DNA of 64,000 nt from Adiantum capillus-veneris (GCA_014529385.2 CM043945.1:139403241-139467240); one strand, 5' to 3'; positions 10,830 through 22,436 are shown, numbered from the stretch's first letter. Numbers and translations: made by a program. Notes: generated by a model not told the origin, from the sequence alone.

Positions 10830-11154
10830 GGTCGAGTCCTTTGCTGCCGCCTCGCCATCGCCACCTTTTGGTTCTTGCTATCGGCGGCCTGCGACATCAC
10901 CATCCAGCTCAACGCCATTGGATATTGCAGAGACAGGTTCTTTCTCCCTGCCTCTCTCCCCTTCTTGTGTGCTGTTAATTGTGTGCGCACCGAAGCCACT
11001 ACGTAGGGTAAAATTAAAAGTCTCAAACCGCATGGTTGGAATAATTACTCCTTATGTGACCGTGCCTGAGTTTGGCATGGTGAGTGAGTAGGCCTATAAA
11101 TCTATCACTGATAGCATTAAATGCTCTTTTCTTATCCACCTGCTCTGAATGCTT
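10830..11154. other. No gene recognised
   Basis: About 325 bp between the 122-bp tandem repeat and hairpin array 4. The start is moderately GC-rich. No convincing coding signal was seen. Confidence 0.35.
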
Positions 11155-11617
11155 GGGTCACAGGACAGAACCAAGTGAATAGGGCCCTCAGAGATTCTTG
11201 GGTCCCTATTCGCTTGGTTCTGACTCAAGTGACGTCACCTTTTATGACATTAGCGCACGGGACAAAACCTTACGAATAGGGGTCTTCAGAGATTCTTGGC
11301 CCCTATTCGCTTGGTTCCGACTCAAGAGCCGTCACCTTTTATGACATTAGCGCACGGGACAGAACCAAGGGAATAGAGGCCTTCGGAGATTCTTGGGGAC
11401 CCTATTCGCTTGGTTCTGACTCAAGTGACGTAACCTTTTATGACATTAGCACACGGGATAGAACCAAGCAAATAGGGGCCTTTGCAGATACTTGGGGTCC
11501 CTACTCACTTGGTTCTGACTCAATTGACGTCACCTCTTATGAAATTAGCGCACGGGACAGAACCAAGCGAAAAGAGACCTTGAGGGGTACTCGAAGCTCA
11601 ATATTCACTTGGTTATG
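11155..11617. repeat. Hairpin repeats, array 4 (five units of ~97 bp)
   Basis: Left arms near GGACAGAACCAAGCGAATAG start at about 11163, 11259, 11356, 11454 and 11555. Right arms near CTATTCGCTTGGTTCTGAC follow. Spacers share GACGTCACCTTTTATGACATTAGCGCACGG. The core AACCAAGCGAA is a one-base variant of the TACCAAGCGAA core of arrays 2 and 3. Confidence 0.9.
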
Positions 11618-11866
11618 ACACCAAATAGTTTTGGCTTGCTTTTTCTTTTAGTCATGGGGATCATAGTCCTAGAGACAGACTTGAGCGAGGATACATGTGA
11701 AGAAAAACTATTCATGTTCTTATACAACGCCCGTGCTCATCACCGTGCACCAGAACTATAAGGAATGTATAATGGAGAGTTTTCTATATAGAGGATTATA
11801 GATTGCTCATTTGAGTACCTACAAACCCATTTGCAACAGTATGAGGCGGTCACTTATGACAATTCC

Positions 11867-12589
11867 ATGACTGTTGATGGCATGAGATATGTGCACCCAA
11901 CCGACCTTGACCTTGACAAGAGTGCTTCAAGGAGACTGAATCGCTGTCTAGAAAAGTGTCCCTCCAATGCACTGCTTGTACAAGACAGGTGTATGAAGCA
12001 CTTTAGAAAGTGTTGCTTAGTGGAATTCTACCATGGGTTTGTCTGTTACTTATACTTGCAGACGGATGGTGAGTCAGAGACTTCCCAGTCAACAACTTTC
12101 GGTAGTTTTCCATTGGCGCCAGAGGAAGAGGTAGAGGATGTGGAGGTGCAGTTCGACCCAAAAGAGGAGCGGGTAGAGGTACTAAAGAAAACATTTGATG
12201 CGGACTTAAATCTTGTTTCTCTTGCGGGTACAGTAATAGGGTGCAAGCAAGAAAATCCAAGTAAGGAAGTGACTTTGCCTCTGAATTTTTCTCCCAGCTT
12301 TGCTATGGTGGGCGACACCCACTATGTTCTGTTCACAGATATCATGCATGAGATCAATATACGGGAGGACTACTGCCTAGCTGCAATTGCAAATTTTTGT
12401 GAGGCAGACATGGGGTTTGTGGATGATGATGGAGTGGACCAACATCTTATTGCTGACATAGTTGTCCGCGACTCACAGTTCACTTCAGGGTGGCAACTGA
12501 TCAAAGATACATTCAATGAAGCGAAGTCCGGAGAGGCCAATTTGCCAACCTGGGTATTTCACTGTGTTTTTCCGTACGGTGCACCTTGA
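11867..12589 (+). CDS. Unknown protein, about 240 aa (open frame to 12589)
   Basis: Open from 11792 to the TGA at 12589. The first in-frame ATG is at 11867, but ATTATAG at about 11794-11800 could be a splice acceptor, which would make this a 3' exon. The middle is acidic (residues around PEEEVEDVEVQFDPKEERVEV), and the last 100 residues look globular with a C-terminal WVFHCVFPYGAP. A second possible intron ends at CTTGCAG (about 12060). No family was recognised. It follows hairpin array 4 directly, as the 141-aa gene follows array 2, which suggests it belongs to the same unit. Confidence 0.5.
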   Translation: MTVDGMRYVHPTDLDLDKSASRRLNRCLEKCPSNALLVQDRCMKHFRKCCLVEFYHGFVCYLYLQTDGESETSQSTTFGSFPLAPEEEVEDVEVQFDPKEERVEVLKKTFDADLNLVSLAGTVIGCKQENPSKEVTLPLNFSPSFAMVGDTHYVLFTDIMHEINIREDYCLAAIANFCEADMGFVDDDGVDQHLIADIVVRDSQFTSGWQLIKDTFNEAKSGEANLPTWVFHCVFPYGAP

Positions 12590-12682
12590 TTTGTGTATAA
12601 GAGGGAGGTTTTTGGATTTTGTACATAAGCGTATACAATAGGGGTAGCCCCTCATTATTTCATGCTCATATCGTATACATAA

Positions 12683-12684
<2 letters not shown>

Positions 12685-12728
<44 letters not shown>
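12685..12728. repeat. Poly-G tract of about 44 bp
   Basis: An uninterrupted G run on the plus strand. It could form a G-quadruplex or reflect an assembly/sequencing limit. It is 56 bp upstream of a (GA)n tract. Confidence 0.95.
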
Positions 12729-12774
12729 CGCTACATACAACTACCTTAGCCACCTTAAATACAATGGTTGTTTC

Positions 12775-12783
<9 letters not shown>

Positions 12784-12853
<70 letters not shown>
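12784..12853. repeat. (AG)n microsatellite of about 70 bp
   Basis: Perfect AG dinucleotide tract just after the poly-G run. Confidence 0.95.
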
Positions 12854-12854
<1 letters not shown>

Positions 12855-13451
12855 CTCAAGGGTCATATTTGAAGGCTTCGGTACCCTTCAGAGATAGTTT
12901 TTTAAAATAATTCCTTTCAAGTGAAGGTCAATTTTGAAAATCTCCCTTCGTGCACGTGAAGGGTGCCCTTAACGATATCCTTCAAGTTTATGTATGTATT
13001 GCAGGCTTCTCTGCCACTGAAATTTAACGAAAGGTTGAAACTTGAAGCCTCAAACTTAAGTGAGCACCGAAAGATTCAAGGACCTGGGTTCTGTAGCAAA
13101 CTCAAGACTCAATCTCTAGAGTAAGAGTCTCCAGACTTGACTCTCGATAGTACTCGACTCTCCCCTGCGCTCCTCTGAGCTCTCCCTTGTGCTCCAAGCC
13201 TCCAACTACGGCTTCAGAAGTTGAACCTTCACATGCGATGTGCAAGGCGCAAGTCTCCGTTCACAAAGCATAATCAAAACATGCAAGTACTTGCAAAATA
13301 GAGATAAAAAATCATCACCATTCGTTTTAAAATTTGAGAAATTTGAGTTGAATAAAAGTAAACCAATTCCTTGTAGACAATAAGATATATTGAGTTAAAT
13401 TCAGTTGAATGAAAATGGTACTAAACTTGGGTTGTTTTCCCAGCACGAGGG

Positions 13452-13486
<35 letters not shown>

Positions 13487-14166
13487 CTATTGTGCAAGAG
13501 AGCCATGGACATTTGCTTGGTGGATATGGCATGCTAGCTCTAAAAGCATCTTGCCACACTTGCCTTCAATTGGGAATACCCAAAATGCCCATGGAGAGGG
13601 CATTTGGAATGTAAAAGGCCCGCTTTTGCATTATCTTAAAGAGATGCAACATGGACTTGTGGAATGTCTAAACACCCCAACAGGTACAACATGTATTTTG
13701 TGATGATATGGACGAAGGTTCTTGTAGTGTTTCCGAAATACGCTCTAATGAATGCCAATCAGGTGACGACAATGTGTAACTACTACCTTTCACTAACTTT
13801 TGTAATGTAAGTTCTAACAATTGAACAATTTTTTTTTTCCTCCCTCTCTCTCTCTACGTTTTTAGTTTGCTTTCATGTGGGAAGTGACCTTATGATGCCT
13901 TTGTCTCGGCGGGGGGTGAGTGTCCCCAAGGCGGCAAGGTGGAAAAGCAAAGCCGATGGGCAGGCATACATCCTGCGCAGTCTAAACTCTGAAGCAACCA
14001 TGGCGAGAGGACCTCCAAAGAAGGTGCACTGTTGGGCTTCATCTCCAAGCAAGAAGAGCAGAGGTCACCGTGGTTGTTAGGTATGCTTTAGCCCTCTCTC
14101 TGTGCACTCGCTTGCCGACAACAAGGTATTGAGAAATAGCTCCACACCCCCTATTTACCCCCTGGC

Positions 14167-14217
<51 letters not shown>

Positions 14218-14325
14218 GTTGAACTGTGAGGGGTTATGTATATTAAAATGTTAGGTGAGGCTTGCTAAGCTGATGGTGGTGTTTTGATTTTTCTTTGGAT
14301 CTACAATTCCTTTGCTGATGTTGTG
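12854..14325. other. Mostly no gene; one possible small exon
   Basis: A possible 3' exon follows TATTGCAG at 13005. It encodes ASLPLKFNERLKLEASNLS and stops at 13124, and could belong to the 252-codon frame upstream, but this is weak. A (CT)n tract lies at about 13454-13483 and a (GA)n tract at 14168-14213. The remainder shows no recognisable protein. Confidence 0.3.
14168..14213. repeat. (GA)n microsatellite
   Basis: Perfect GA tract of about 46 bp upstream of the permease relic. Confidence 0.95.
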
Positions 14326-15712
14326 AAGGTTGCCATTGCCCTTGTGTGAAATGGCACGGAAGGGTAGACTACGGGGTCATTGCACTTTCGGAATGCCCAC
14401 CTTGCTGGGCCAAGGTGGGGGCCATTTGCATCATGGTGTTGGCGCATGGCTTGAGCTGCCAAGTACGATTGCGGGCATAGGTGCTCAAGTGCTTCATTTG
14501 TACTACTTGTGCAAAGGGAAGAGAGTGTGTCTACATTTTCTCTAACATGTTGGTGTTGTCCTTGACAGCCCTATGTTGGATGGAAAGTTCTTCAAAACAT
14601 CATATTCCTTGGCACAGACACACACAAAGGTGGTGGATATTTTGCACCCCCATGGGTTTGCTTATGCATGTATACCTGCATGGCTGTTATCTAGGGATTT
14701 CTGAACACTTTTACCTTGGAATTAGTTGCTAAAATAGGGATCGTTTTCGTATGGTGGCAGGTATGTCTTTTGCATGCATATTTCAAGAGATGATTAAAAG
14801 GTGTCAAGTAGTTAACTTTTTTGAAGTAAATTGTATTTAATGGAATATTTTGTTGTGACTTTCTTCTCAAAGTGAGCATTCGTTTTATTGTCAAAATATA
14901 ACATCTCCCCCCCCCCACCCCCCCCCCCCCCCCCCCACCCCCCCCCCCCCGCGTGCGCGCCGCCCCCCCCCCCCAAAAAAAGAAAGAAAGTATTGCTAGG
15001 GTAAAGGGGCCAATAAAAAACCACCCCCCTTTAGGAGGACTGTCGGGGCCAATTTTTTTTCTATTTACATCCATTTTTTCTATACATAAAAAATATTGTG
15101 CGAACTTTTTTCACCTATATAAATGCAACTTGTTTCTAGATTTTTGATGCTGATAGAAACGATCTCGATCTTCATTTTGAACGTCTAAACACTCGATTTT
15201 GTTTAGCATGCTTTCCGAAGTGTGTGTTTCCTCTTAGGTGGCCTTAAGTTGGCCCCTTTACCCTAGTGTTTACTAGTTCTATTTCAATATCTTCGCCTTC
15301 AAGAGCATAATCCTTTCTTTTTTTTTTTTTGTTGCTTCCACTTTCAAGATCACCTCATAAAGCTATGCATTTTGATAAATAATGAACTTATGCAGGTTAT
15401 TGGAGGCATGCTATTCGTGTTTTATATTCCATTTGTAGCTCCAAAAAAGCAGTCAGCATCATTCGTGTTGTGTTTCTCACATTTTTAGAGTTTCTCAAAT
15501 TTTTAGAGTTTCCCAACAATGCAAGCGTGCATGATAAAGCATATGGCGTGATAATGTTGCTTTTCATCTCCCAATACTCTTTGTTTGGCTATGATGTGGC
15601 AGCACATTTGACTGAAGAAACCAAAGGAGCCGATATGAATGGCCCTATAACTATTCTGTATAGCCTTGGTATGGTTTCACTTCCTGGATGGGCTGTTATT
15701 ATGGTGCACATG
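14326..15712 (+). pseudogene. BAT1-like amino-acid permease (APC family) pseudogene, three exons visible
   Basis: The family consists of twelve-helix membrane carriers for amino acids or GABA. Exon 1 (about 14328-14520) shows TTGSLHFRNAHLAGPRWGPFASW in pieces, then TIAGIGAQ one frame over. Exon 2 (14569-14760) reads GWKVLQNIIFLGT, GGGYFAPPW and TFTLELVAKIGIV and ends WWQ at a GT donor. The intron 14761-15395 ends TATGCAG. Exon 3 starts VIGGMLFVFYIPFVAPKKQS and, after a frame change, continues SQYSLFGYDVAAHLTEETKG and GADMNGPI to about 15705. Breaks: in-frame stops in exons 1 and 2 and frameshifts in exons 1 and 3, the last at a local duplication of a TTTTTAGAGTTTC block. A poly-C tract lies in the intron. 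N-terminal and later exons are not seen. Confidence 0.85.
14907..14974. repeat. Interrupted poly-C tract
   Basis: C runs of 7 to about 18 bases, broken by A and by a short GCGTGCGCGCCG block. It lies inside an intron of the permease relic. The frames running through it are low-complexity artefacts. Confidence 0.95.
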
Positions 15713-16129
15713 AATGCATGAATGCACAAAACTGAGGGTTTTGCTGAATGTTCAAGAGATTTTTATGAATGTGCAAGAATGAGTGTACTGTTGAATGTGA
15801 AAGACATCTTGTCTAGGTGAATGCGCAATAGTGAATGCAAAAGTGATTGCTTTAACTAGTCCCTACACACTATTGCCAACAATGCATACTGCAAAAATAT
15901 GATTTATTTAAATTTTCATTGCTGTAGAGCTGCTAGAGGCTTGAAATCTCAAAATCGTACTGTGTTAAGCTGGTTCCTATACCTTATTGCCAACAAAGGG
16001 TTCTTAGAAAATATTATTGAGTTTTTCGAGCTGTTCTCTTGTCCGTGGGCCCGTTCTGAACACGCTAAGGTTGAAAGGCTCCGATTTGTGTTTGACATTT
16101 CTAACACAAATCAAGTGCTCCTAATTTAG
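15713..16129. other. Unassigned stretch between permease relic and element A
   Basis: It contains repeated GAATG(T/C) words at 15718-15840 and a short protein-like frame ending near 16128 (ELFSCPWARSEHAKVERLRF) whose family I do not recognise. It may already be the 5' part of element A. Confidence 0.3.
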
Positions 16130-16209
16130 CAACCGCTAAGGGCCAACCCCTAGAAAGCAACATTGCATCTAGCTCAAAGGACACCCCTAGCACCTCAATC
16201 CTAGATGGA

Positions 16210-17629
16210 GTGTTCTTAAATGAGAACTGGGAGTACGAATTACAAACAGAGACTTTGACCAACCTATACATAGGTCACACCTATCATGTGGGTTGGTTAG
16301 ATGTCCTACAATCCACAATGGGTACTACTAGTGTGGAGGATCGACAACAAAGAGTTTGTGAGGTCATCCATAGGGTCATTGAGTTAGAGAGACAAAACAA
16401 GGGGATCAACATGCCTTCAACGGGTCTCATGAGATTCTTGGATACAAGAAAGGCTAAACAACCGACCTTATCGCAAATGGAGACTCCCTCGATAAGTCCG
16501 ATGGATCCCCCATATGTTGTTTCTCCAGGGTTCTCAGTGCAATCTGAGCCCACAAGTGATAGCTTCACCTTTCCAAGTCTAGCTCATCTTTCCCTTGATG
16601 ACACCACGGCTACCATGTCTCCCCAATGATGGGCATGCCGAGAAACATGCCATGGACCTCATTTGTTAGTAAAGCACCACTACATGGTAGCTCAATGCTT
16701 GCAACAGTACCTACAAGTGTGTACCAATCGTATGCACCTATGGGTCATCACACTCATGTAGTCCCTACCCCTCCCATTGTTTCAACTACCTATGCTCCAC
16801 AACCACAATATACAAGTTCTTATTTCCATGGGACTGTACCGGCTAGCATTAGCATGTCACATCTGATGTCTGCTATGCCTATGGCCACCCATATGAACTA
16901 CGGATCACCACATGGCACAACATCGTACCCAACGTGGAACCCAAGGGCTTCCTATGCGCCAAGCCCAATGCCAATACCTACTCCACCTGTAGTCTCTGGA
17001 GCACCTCTACCCACAGTGCCTACTCACTTAGGTGACTTGGAAACATTTGCTCAAGCTATTGGTTGATCTATTGCTGAGAATATGCGTAATACGCCTGATA
17101 GGGATCCTAGAAGTAAGGTAGTACAAATAGCCAAGCTCACACAAAATTTAGTGTAGACGGGGATGTGAGAAATCATATCGAAGTGTTCGAACAAATATGC
17201 GATTCTCTAGGAGAACACAATGACCTACATAAGAGCAATGCTTTAAGCCTAACCTTAAGTGGAAAGGATGGGGATTGGTATAGAACCCTAAGGGTGGAAC
17301 AAAAAATGATTTACCCTACTCTTAGGAGACTGTTCTTAAAAGAATACATACGAGAGGGAGTGCTTTGGGGTGTAGCCTCTCAACTCCAGAAAGCCCAACG
17401 AGAGAAAGGAGAGTCGGTGAGAAACTTTATAAGTCGCTTGAAGCATTTGAATTCTTGTTGTAATCCAAATGAACGCTTCAACAATAACCAATTGCTTGAT
17501 AGATTCATTAGGGGATTACGACATGAGGATATCTACAATGGCCTAGTCATTAGAGGTATCACCACTTGGGAAGCAATCACCACCAATGCGATCCAATTGG
17601 AGGATAATTTAATGATTCAAGGAGACTAA
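16210..17629 (+). CDS. Element A gag region (fossil)
   Basis: The retrotransposon capsid-type domain is best seen at 17165-17629, with segments FEQICDSLGEHND, WYRTLRVEQKMIYPTL, LFLKEYIREGVLWG and GESVRNFISRLKHLNS typical of Ty3 gag. The preceding part (16210-17066) is S/T/P/M-rich, as gag N-termini and linkers often are. In live relatives gag packages the element RNA into cytoplasmic particles. This copy is a fossil. Confidence 0.7.
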
Positions 17630-17799
17630 ATCTATTAGCTCACAAGCATTGGGGCATCAGCCAAGACCCTAAAGCCTATTGCTAAGGAGCCAAAGATATC
17701 TGAGATGACTTTAGTAGATCTCACCAAGGCTATTCAAGAGATTCTTAGAGACAATCGTGCTCCGCAAAAAAATCATATGTATCCAAGAAGGGAGCAGCA

Positions 17800-18490
17800 A
17801 TGGTGCTCAGTATGCTATGGACCGCATAGTACCAGTGAATGCCCTACTTTTAGAGTAAAATTCAATGGGAACTGAAATGCATGTGGGAGGTATGGTCATC
17901 AAGCTAAGGATTGCATAGTATTTAAGCGCGCGATAGCCAATAGACCAACCTTAGCATGGACAGACACACCTCGAGTGCCTGCATCGATGCCGGCCCCACC
18001 TCTTGAACAAACAACACAACACATGGTCCCTAGGGCCCAAAATGTTGTTCAAACAACACCCTTACCACCTCCAATGCTAGGACCGCAACCACCACATCCG
18101 AGAATCACTTCTGTGAATCAAGTGGGTTGTGAGTCATCTATTTCTTGTCTGGAGGGCTGTGAGGAAGATATAGATCCTAATATTGCCTATGGGATGGATG
18201 TGCTTGAAGAAAGTCCACAATACTACATGGAGGACTATTGGGGATAAGTCAAACCTGTATATCAAGTAGCTGCTCTTGCGGCAAGAGGCCAAAATATCAA
18301 TTACACTGCTAAGAGACCACCTCTTCAATGCTATGAGTGTGGAGGTTCACATCGTGTAGCCGAGTGTCCTATTAGGCTACAAAAGAATGCCACACTAATA
18401 CAAACCAATCAAGTGAGCACGTCTACAATGCCCATACTCACGTGTAATCGATGTAGCATAAATCATTTGATTGCCCAATGTCCAAATAAT
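17800..18490 (+). other. Element A zinc-knuckle region
   Basis: Knuckle-like motifs of the short type CX2CX3HX4C occur here, e.g. CYECGGSHRVAEC near 18331 and CNRCSINHLIAQC near 18441, with another CSVC motif near 17806. Retroviral-type nucleocapsid knuckles are usually CX2CX4HX4C. The shorter spacing is also seen in element B. Confidence 0.6.
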
Positions 18491-19252
18491 CCAAATGCAC
18501 CGAAGATCAAGCCATTAAACTTGATTGAAGTTATCGAGGAGCCATCACCAAGTACACCCGCGGTACCAGTAAACGTACTCACACGATCGATGCTCCAAAA
18601 ACAAAATTATATTCTTGAGGAAAGAGACACGACATCAATTGCCAAATCTCAAAAAAAGAAGAAAACATGAAGAAAGAGATCGCAAAAAGTAGCGAAGTCA
18701 GACCCCAGTTCAAAGACCAACATAGGGACTGGTGATGACCCCGTATATATGAACGACGCTGAAGAAGATTCTGATTCAGGTGAAACATGGAGACCAAAAC
18801 GACCACTAACATAGAAACCAACAAGGAAGATCTTCATGAGACCACAATGGCCAGGATCCAAAAAGAAGATAGGAACTTACCCAAACCCCACAGAGGAGAT
18901 TGAGCGAGTCAAGCATTTAAGGAGTTTGGTAGACGATACCCAAAGGGATCTAGAACCAGCACCTAGGAATATCCAGATTATAGACACCGTGTTCCCTACG
19001 TAACAACAACCTCACCAAGTCCATAGACCCTTGGACATACCTAGTGTCATCCAAGAAGAAAGTGACTTAAAGTCATGGGAAAGTGGGCGTACTCACTTCT
19101 TGATGGAAAGAATGTTTACAGAGGGACTACTTGATCTTATCGAAGAAATGGAGATCCCATCTTCCCCACGTCAAGGGACTCAAGGCCAAAAGGTGTTGTT
19201 AAACATTGCCAAATTGATGGATTTCATGTCTTCATAAGTTAAAACCACCATC

Positions 19253-20296
19253 ATGTCCAAACTATATAAAGACCCTGAGCTAGTCTCAGCTCTTCGAGCC
19301 TTCCTCAATGGAGAACTGAAGTTTGGGCTACCACAATTTGCACAGATGGATGGAGCTGGGGAGATGCCAATAGAGGAGGAATACATAGATCCACAACCCA
19401 ACCTAGATGAGAACCTTGTTATAGAAATACCTGTTAACAGGTTGGGACAATACTTTGAGGGTGATGAATCCAATGCGACTATACCAATCACTACTAAGGG
19501 ATTAACTTTGAAGGGAATCCTTGATGGTGGCGCTGGGGTTAGCATTGTGACTAAAAATTGATGGGAAAATATGGGAAGACCTCACCTTGCGACCACAACC
19601 ATAGTAGTGAAGATGGCCAATGGGTCTATTGGTAAACCTATTGGGATGCTAGAAGATCTCAAGATCAAGGTCTTTGGACATAAAATAAGGATTACCTTTA
19701 TTGTTATGGATTTCTCCAAACACACTATGATATCGGAGATGATCTTAGGACGTCCTTTCATGAGGGAAGCAAAAATGGTGCATGACTGGTCCAAAAACCA
19801 TGTCTACCTGCAGTTCCAAGATTCTGTCATTCGAGTGGATCTTGTGATGGGTCGAGCACATCCTCTAGGAAACAGGTTTATAATTGATCATAGATCTAAC
19901 ACCACAGTTCACTCGGCCACATTGCTGTATTGTTACACGTGTAAAGCAGACATTGATGTTGGGGAAGATTCTCCTTATATGGATGTACTACCTGGGATGA
20001 TTGAGTCGGACAATGTGGATTGGGTCCACCTAGCAGCAACTATAGACACTTGGGGAAATAGGGGGATGACCTGGGTAACACCTGAGGGGGATGAAATGCC
20101 CGTACCCTTAAATATGCTACAAGCAATGCATATAGCTTCTGAGAAGACTCATCCTAATATAACGAAGAAAACATACAAGTGGGTCCCTAAAGCTTCTTTA
20201 GCGACCATATCTAGTGCTAAAAAACATAAGCCTTGTAAGAAACGTCCCACTTGCTCCAAGAAAAGTAAGATAATGTTGCGTTGGATTCCTAAATGA
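19253..20296 (+). CDS. Element A retropepsin and W-P-K region (fossil)
   Basis: An aspartic-protease domain is visible through LDGGAGVSIVTK and the C-terminal hallmark MILGRPFMREAKMVHDW. It closely resembles the protease of element B (IILGRPFMRELKMVQDW). A tail follows with repeated W-[IV]-P-K motifs (YKWVPKAS, RWIPK, with IWVPKRR and FWVPKKE in the sequence that follows to about 20490). In the family the protease matures gag and pol. Fossil. Confidence 0.7.
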
Positions 20297-20836
20297 CTAT
20301 TGGAAGCCCAAGGCTACTATCAAGGAAATGATCAAATCTGGGTGCCAAAACGTAGATTGTGTTCTTACCTGTCACCTGACCCATGTGAGCTCAATCCCAT
20401 AGCTCCAAAATGAATCGACAATCGCGGAAAGGAAAAAATCACGGAATGCTACACACCCGCTCCAGAGCTATTTTGGGTACCGAAGAAAGAACCATTTATT
20501 CCACCTAGCTCAGGAAGGGGGGAGTCCCATGAAGCTTCTAGCTCCTCATGTAATGCATCCATAGAGGTAAAAGCTTCTTCACAGTCTCCACCTACAATAG
20601 TGGACCTCCATAAATCTATAAAGAAATCCACACCTCCCAGTGTTCAAGAATCACCTAATGAACCACTTCAAGTTCGATCTTGGGAGAGTACCTTACCACC
20701 CTTGCAACTAGATGAAACGCATAGAGCGGTCAAAAACTATTGGTTAAAGCCTTCACCTATAATAACTTGGAACAACTAGTTTCAAAGGGTGATGACATCA
20801 TTTCAAATGGTATGATCTACCCAAGGAAGGGGGGAG

Positions 20837-22436
20837 TGTTTGTTGACGTCCATCATTCACTTGCTTCCCTCTCAACCTTTCTCCTTGACCTCTTAATCTC
20901 CAATCTTAGGGAATGTACATATAAATCCTTACACTCACAAAAAACAAAAATAATAAAGAGCAAGAGCAATTAGCAAACGAGTATGCACAATAAAAGTCAA
21001 AACATTGACCAGACCGACACATTCACATCCGATACACTGAAACAGAAACCTATGTCATAAACACCTTTGATCCTCATCACTCGAAAGATGGAGGGTTGGT
21101 AGAATTAGTACGATAGGAGTGTTTCTGTTTTAGAGTTGAGTGATTACCAAAGTTCTCTTTTCCCACTGATGTGCCTCCTAGAGGTATTGTTTGTGTTTCA
21201 TAATGTGTACATGAACAATTGTTGTTGTTGTTAGGATTTGGACCTTCATGGGATCTTTCTCTCATTCACTCTTCAAATCAAGCGCGACCATCGACACAAA
21301 CATGTGTTTCTTATCCATTAGCATTGCCCCTTATCTTTTTGCATCCATTTTTGTCTGCTTTGATTGTGATTGGTAGCATAATATTCAGCGCATTTGCTTA
21401 GACCAAACATTAAATTCAATGAATTTTTTGTCAAAATCACTTGTCTAGATTTAAAATCAAGCAGTCCGACTAAGCTAGTTTGACCAAGTTAGGTGTTAGA
21501 AATCTTCTCTTAATACCATGGGGAATGCCTTCCTAATAATCAATGGTTACTTAGGTTCTTAATCCGATTTAGGCAGCATTCTGTGAAATGTACTAGGGCT
21601 TTCTAGTGGGCTTGACCCTATTGACCTTTAGCTTAAGTATTATAAAGGGAGTTTACTTGTGTGATGAGCCTTGGGAGGTGTATCAGTGTTATATGACCCC
21701 CCAAAGTTACAAAATTAAAATGTTGAAATTGAAAAAACAAAAAATCAAAGTGCCACAATGTAAAATCTTAAGCTGGAAGAGAAATCTCAGCTTGATTGGG
21801 TACTTCACTCACATGTATCGCCTATGGTACTAGAGCCCTAGAGGTTCCCAGTGTGGGCGCTTTTCCTTGAAAAGCAAAAAACCTAAGGCATACAAAATAA
21901 GCACACACATCAAAATTGAATCACTGTGAAAAGACTTTGGGGGGTCAAAGAAAAGGTAATCAGTCAGGCGATGACTTCATGAGAAATTCCTTTTATCATA
22001 GCTTAACTACAAGGTCTTCTAGGTATAGCCTCTAGTCAGCCCTCGAACATGAAATACTTGGCTCTCACGATTAAACAACTTAATTGACCAGAGAAAATTA
22101 AGAAGCTCAACCATGGTATTAATAGTCAATCTCTAGTGCCTTTCGACCGTTAAATTAGCGACCCCATACTTGTTTAATTTTTTACCTTTACATCTGTTTA
22201 TGCATTTGATTATATTGCAATTTAATGTTTATTACTGACAAATTGTTTAAAATTCTGCCTAAAACTGCATATGCTTTTTAATCGCTTATGAGAATGCAAT
22301 TACTGTGCCAATGTTGTTTGATTTTGCAGTGACTGAAGAAGGCTAAGGACATTCATCTCAAATTCTCTTCCACCTCAACAAACAAGCTTCAACTCAATAG
22401 CTTCCGAGGACGGAATCTACATCAGGAAGGGGGGCA
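20837..22436 (+). other. Unassigned 1.6 kb between two LTR-type boundaries
   Basis: Starts TGTTTGTTGACG after a purine tract and ends with AGGAAGGGGGGCA (a polypurine tract) just before the LTR at 22437. It has no convincing coding frame. It may include an LTR of element A followed by the tail of the element that owns the 22437 LTR, but I could not find a matching second copy. Confidence 0.35.

Larger units (their letters stand above)
16130..20836 (+). mobile_element. Element A: Ty3/Gypsy-like gag-protease fossil
   Basis: A plus-strand retroelement body with gag (16130-17629), zinc-knuckle region (about 17800-18490) and retropepsin (about 19440-19850), followed by a W-P-K repeat region. It is related to elements B and C through gag and protease. 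No reverse transcriptase or integrase was recognised. A purine-rich tract at 20823-20836 precedes TGTTTGTTGACG, a possible 3' LTR start. The element is broken, with roughly ten or more breaks, and looks old. Its 5' LTR was not identified. Confidence 0.75.

Noticed and set aside
10338-11091. Frames on both strands across the 122-bp repeat
   Set aside because: The peptides repeat with the DNA unit, and frames on both strands overlap. There is no independent support.
13505-13620. PPR-like peptide (GIPKMPMERAFGM)
   Set aside because: Too short and without the helical repeat pattern or neighbouring PPR motifs.
20837-22436. A complete LTR of element A starting at 20837
   Set aside because: The purine tract and TG start are suggestive, but I found no second copy upstream of element A and no clear end, so it is left as unassigned.
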